Part shown: piece by piece, positions 21,087-21,746 of the stretch
Layout of the letters: each line of letters starts with the position of its first letter
How positions within the stretch are numbered: the stretch's first letter is position 1
DNA from: a virus
DNA length: 21,746 bases
Direction: 5' to 3' (one strand)
IMG/VR virus record: IMGVR_UViG_3300025098_000327
Span: 1-21,746 of that record
Made by a program: the position numbers and the translations under genes
Notes under the pieces: generated by a model
Told to the model about the DNA's origin: nothing
Seen by the model: only the letters and a program-made list of their open reading frames with translations
Database searches by the model: none

Positions 21087-21126
21087 TATATGTTCTCTAT
21101 TGTGTTAATTCGAATAACTTCTATTC

Positions 21127-21135
21127 TTATTTATC
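21127..21135 (-). promoter_or_regulatory. Late promoter (GATAAATAA) before the internal head protein gene
   Basis: Minus strand GATAAATAA, overlapping the gp16 stop codon and lying 40 bases before the next ATG. Confidence 0.72.
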
Positions 21136-21648
21136 ATTTTTTATATCTTTTTGGGCATTTTCTATACGTTTTAGAAGTTCATTTCTATCAATTGTAACTG
21201 CACCATCGCTTTCTAGTTCAGTTCCTTCGCCTTTATGCTTGGAAATGTTATGGTCCAACTTGGCTTTTTGTAATTGAAGATTAATCATCTTTAGTTTTCT
21301 ATCAACTTTACTATCTTTTGCTTCCATAGCCGTTTTTAGCATCTGATTTGCTGTTTCTAGTAACTTAGCACCCGCATGTACTTCTACATTCATTCCTAAT
21401 GAAAGCAAATCATTAAATGCGTCCAGAGCCTTTTGATGAATATCATCCATCTCTTTATCATGTTGATTAAGGTCTTGAACTACTGGAAGTGCATTATCTA
21501 TCTTTTCAGTAGTTTTTAACTCTTTGTAAAGAATTTCTGATAGTTCTTTAGATTCCTCTATTGTTGGCGTTATTTCTTCTTCAACTGACTCAATCTTTTC
21601 TTCTTCAGTTGACTCAATATTAAAGGTTTCTTCTAATTTTTTTGTCAT
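21127..21648 (-). CDS. 16: Small terminase subunit (gp16-like)
   Basis: A 173-residue protein. The N-terminal third is very acidic (MTKKLEETFNIESTEEEKIES...). The centre has the gp16 pattern: an acidic DLNQHDKEMDDIHQKALDAF helix, LGMNVEV, then a long helix AGAKLLETANQMLKTAMEAK followed by KVDRKLKMINLQLQKAKLDHN, matching the coiled helices of T4 gp16 (FLETAKNADS...LHKDMKDI) and, from memory, cyanophage gp16. gp16 forms a ring that recognises DNA and stimulates gp17. Between gp16 and gp17 lie two unknown genes, the tRNA and a plus-strand gene, unlike the adjacent T4 order. A late promoter lies upstream. Confidence 0.85.
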   Translation of the reverse strand: MTKKLEETFNIESTEEEKIESVEEEITPTIEESKELSEILYKELKTTEKIDNALPVVQDLNQHDKEMDDIHQKALDAFNDLLSLGMNVEVHAGAKLLETANQMLKTAMEAKDSKVDRKLKMINLQLQKAKLDHNISKHKGEGTELESDGAVTIDRNELLKRIENAQKDIKNDK

Positions 21649-21663
21649 AGTTTACACTCTTGA

Positions 21664-21746
21664 TTAATTATATACGTATTTATCAAAAATAAAGTTGCCG
21701 TTTTTTGTAGTCATAGTAGCGATATGAATAATGGATAACGGCATCC
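21664..21746 (-). CDS. Possible C-terminal end of an upstream gene (partial)
   Basis: An open frame of 27 codons runs from the window edge to a TAA at 21664-21666, reading MPLSIIHIATMTTKNGNFIF and then DKYVYN. The late promoter GATAAATAC for gp16 would lie inside its last codons, as late promoters overlap stop codons elsewhere in this window. Too little is visible to name it. Confidence 0.4.
   Translation of the reverse strand, partial: MPLSIIHIATMTTKNGNFIFDKYVYN
21676..21684 (-). promoter_or_regulatory. Late promoter (GATAAATAC) for gp16
   Basis: Minus strand GATAAATAC, 27 bases before the gp16 ATG. Confidence 0.75.

Overview
The window looks like part of the genome of a lytic, T4-like marine myovirus with an A+T-rich genome. 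It carries the T4 replication and recombination core (gp32, UvsX, UvsY, UvsW, gp62), class Ia ribonucleotide reductase (NrdA, NrdB), both terminase subunits (gp16, gp17) and many small conserved phage genes of the kind found in cyanophages and pelagiphages. The phage PRPP synthetase is of a clearly alphaproteobacterial type and no photosynthesis genes are present. I therefore infer an alphaproteobacterial host (SAR11-like) rather than a cyanobacterium. That host call is inference, not proof.

Layout. Almost everything is on the minus strand, so transcription runs from right to left. The right part (about 15.87-21.75 kb) is late: gp16, a putative internal head protein, an acidic cysteine-rich protein, gp17 and a 485-residue protein of unknown role. 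Most of these transcription units start just after a GATAAATA late-promoter motif. A small region at 18.9-19.55 kb is the only plus-strand segment. It holds a 97-residue Gly/Thr-rich protein with its own late promoter and a tRNA-Arg(GCG) with its own sigma-70 promoter. The left part (1-15.87 kb) is early/middle and is driven by consensus sigma-70-like promoters. In order of transcription it holds gp32, uvsX, a small acidic gene, uvsY, nrdA, nrdB, two small or unusual metabolic genes, short hypothetical genes, a membrane protein plus prs, an LPD29-like protein, an AAA+ ATPase, and then a tightly overlapping operon from uvsW through gp62 to a phosphoribosyltransferase that leaves the window.

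How the genes work together. Prs makes PRPP, which the phosphoribosyltransferase could use for base salvage. NrdAB turns ribonucleotides into dNTPs. gp32, UvsX, UvsY and UvsW carry out recombination-dependent replication and gp62 belongs to the clamp loader. gp16 and gp17 package the product. Regulation is unusually legible: seven sigma-70-like promoters, five clear GATAAATA late promoters and one weaker match, and four hairpin terminators or attenuators.

The points most worth a second look are: the gp32 upstream region (18-bp palindrome, promoter overlapping a terminator, and a leader with four CTAATA repeats that may be an autogenous operator); a T4-style capsid-targeting sequence on an unknown late protein; a Cys/Asp-rich metal-binding-like cluster; a nucleotidyltransferase-cupin fusion; and two nearly identical promoter cassettes. 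I did not find a convincing entirely new system such as a CRISPR array, retron or defence island.
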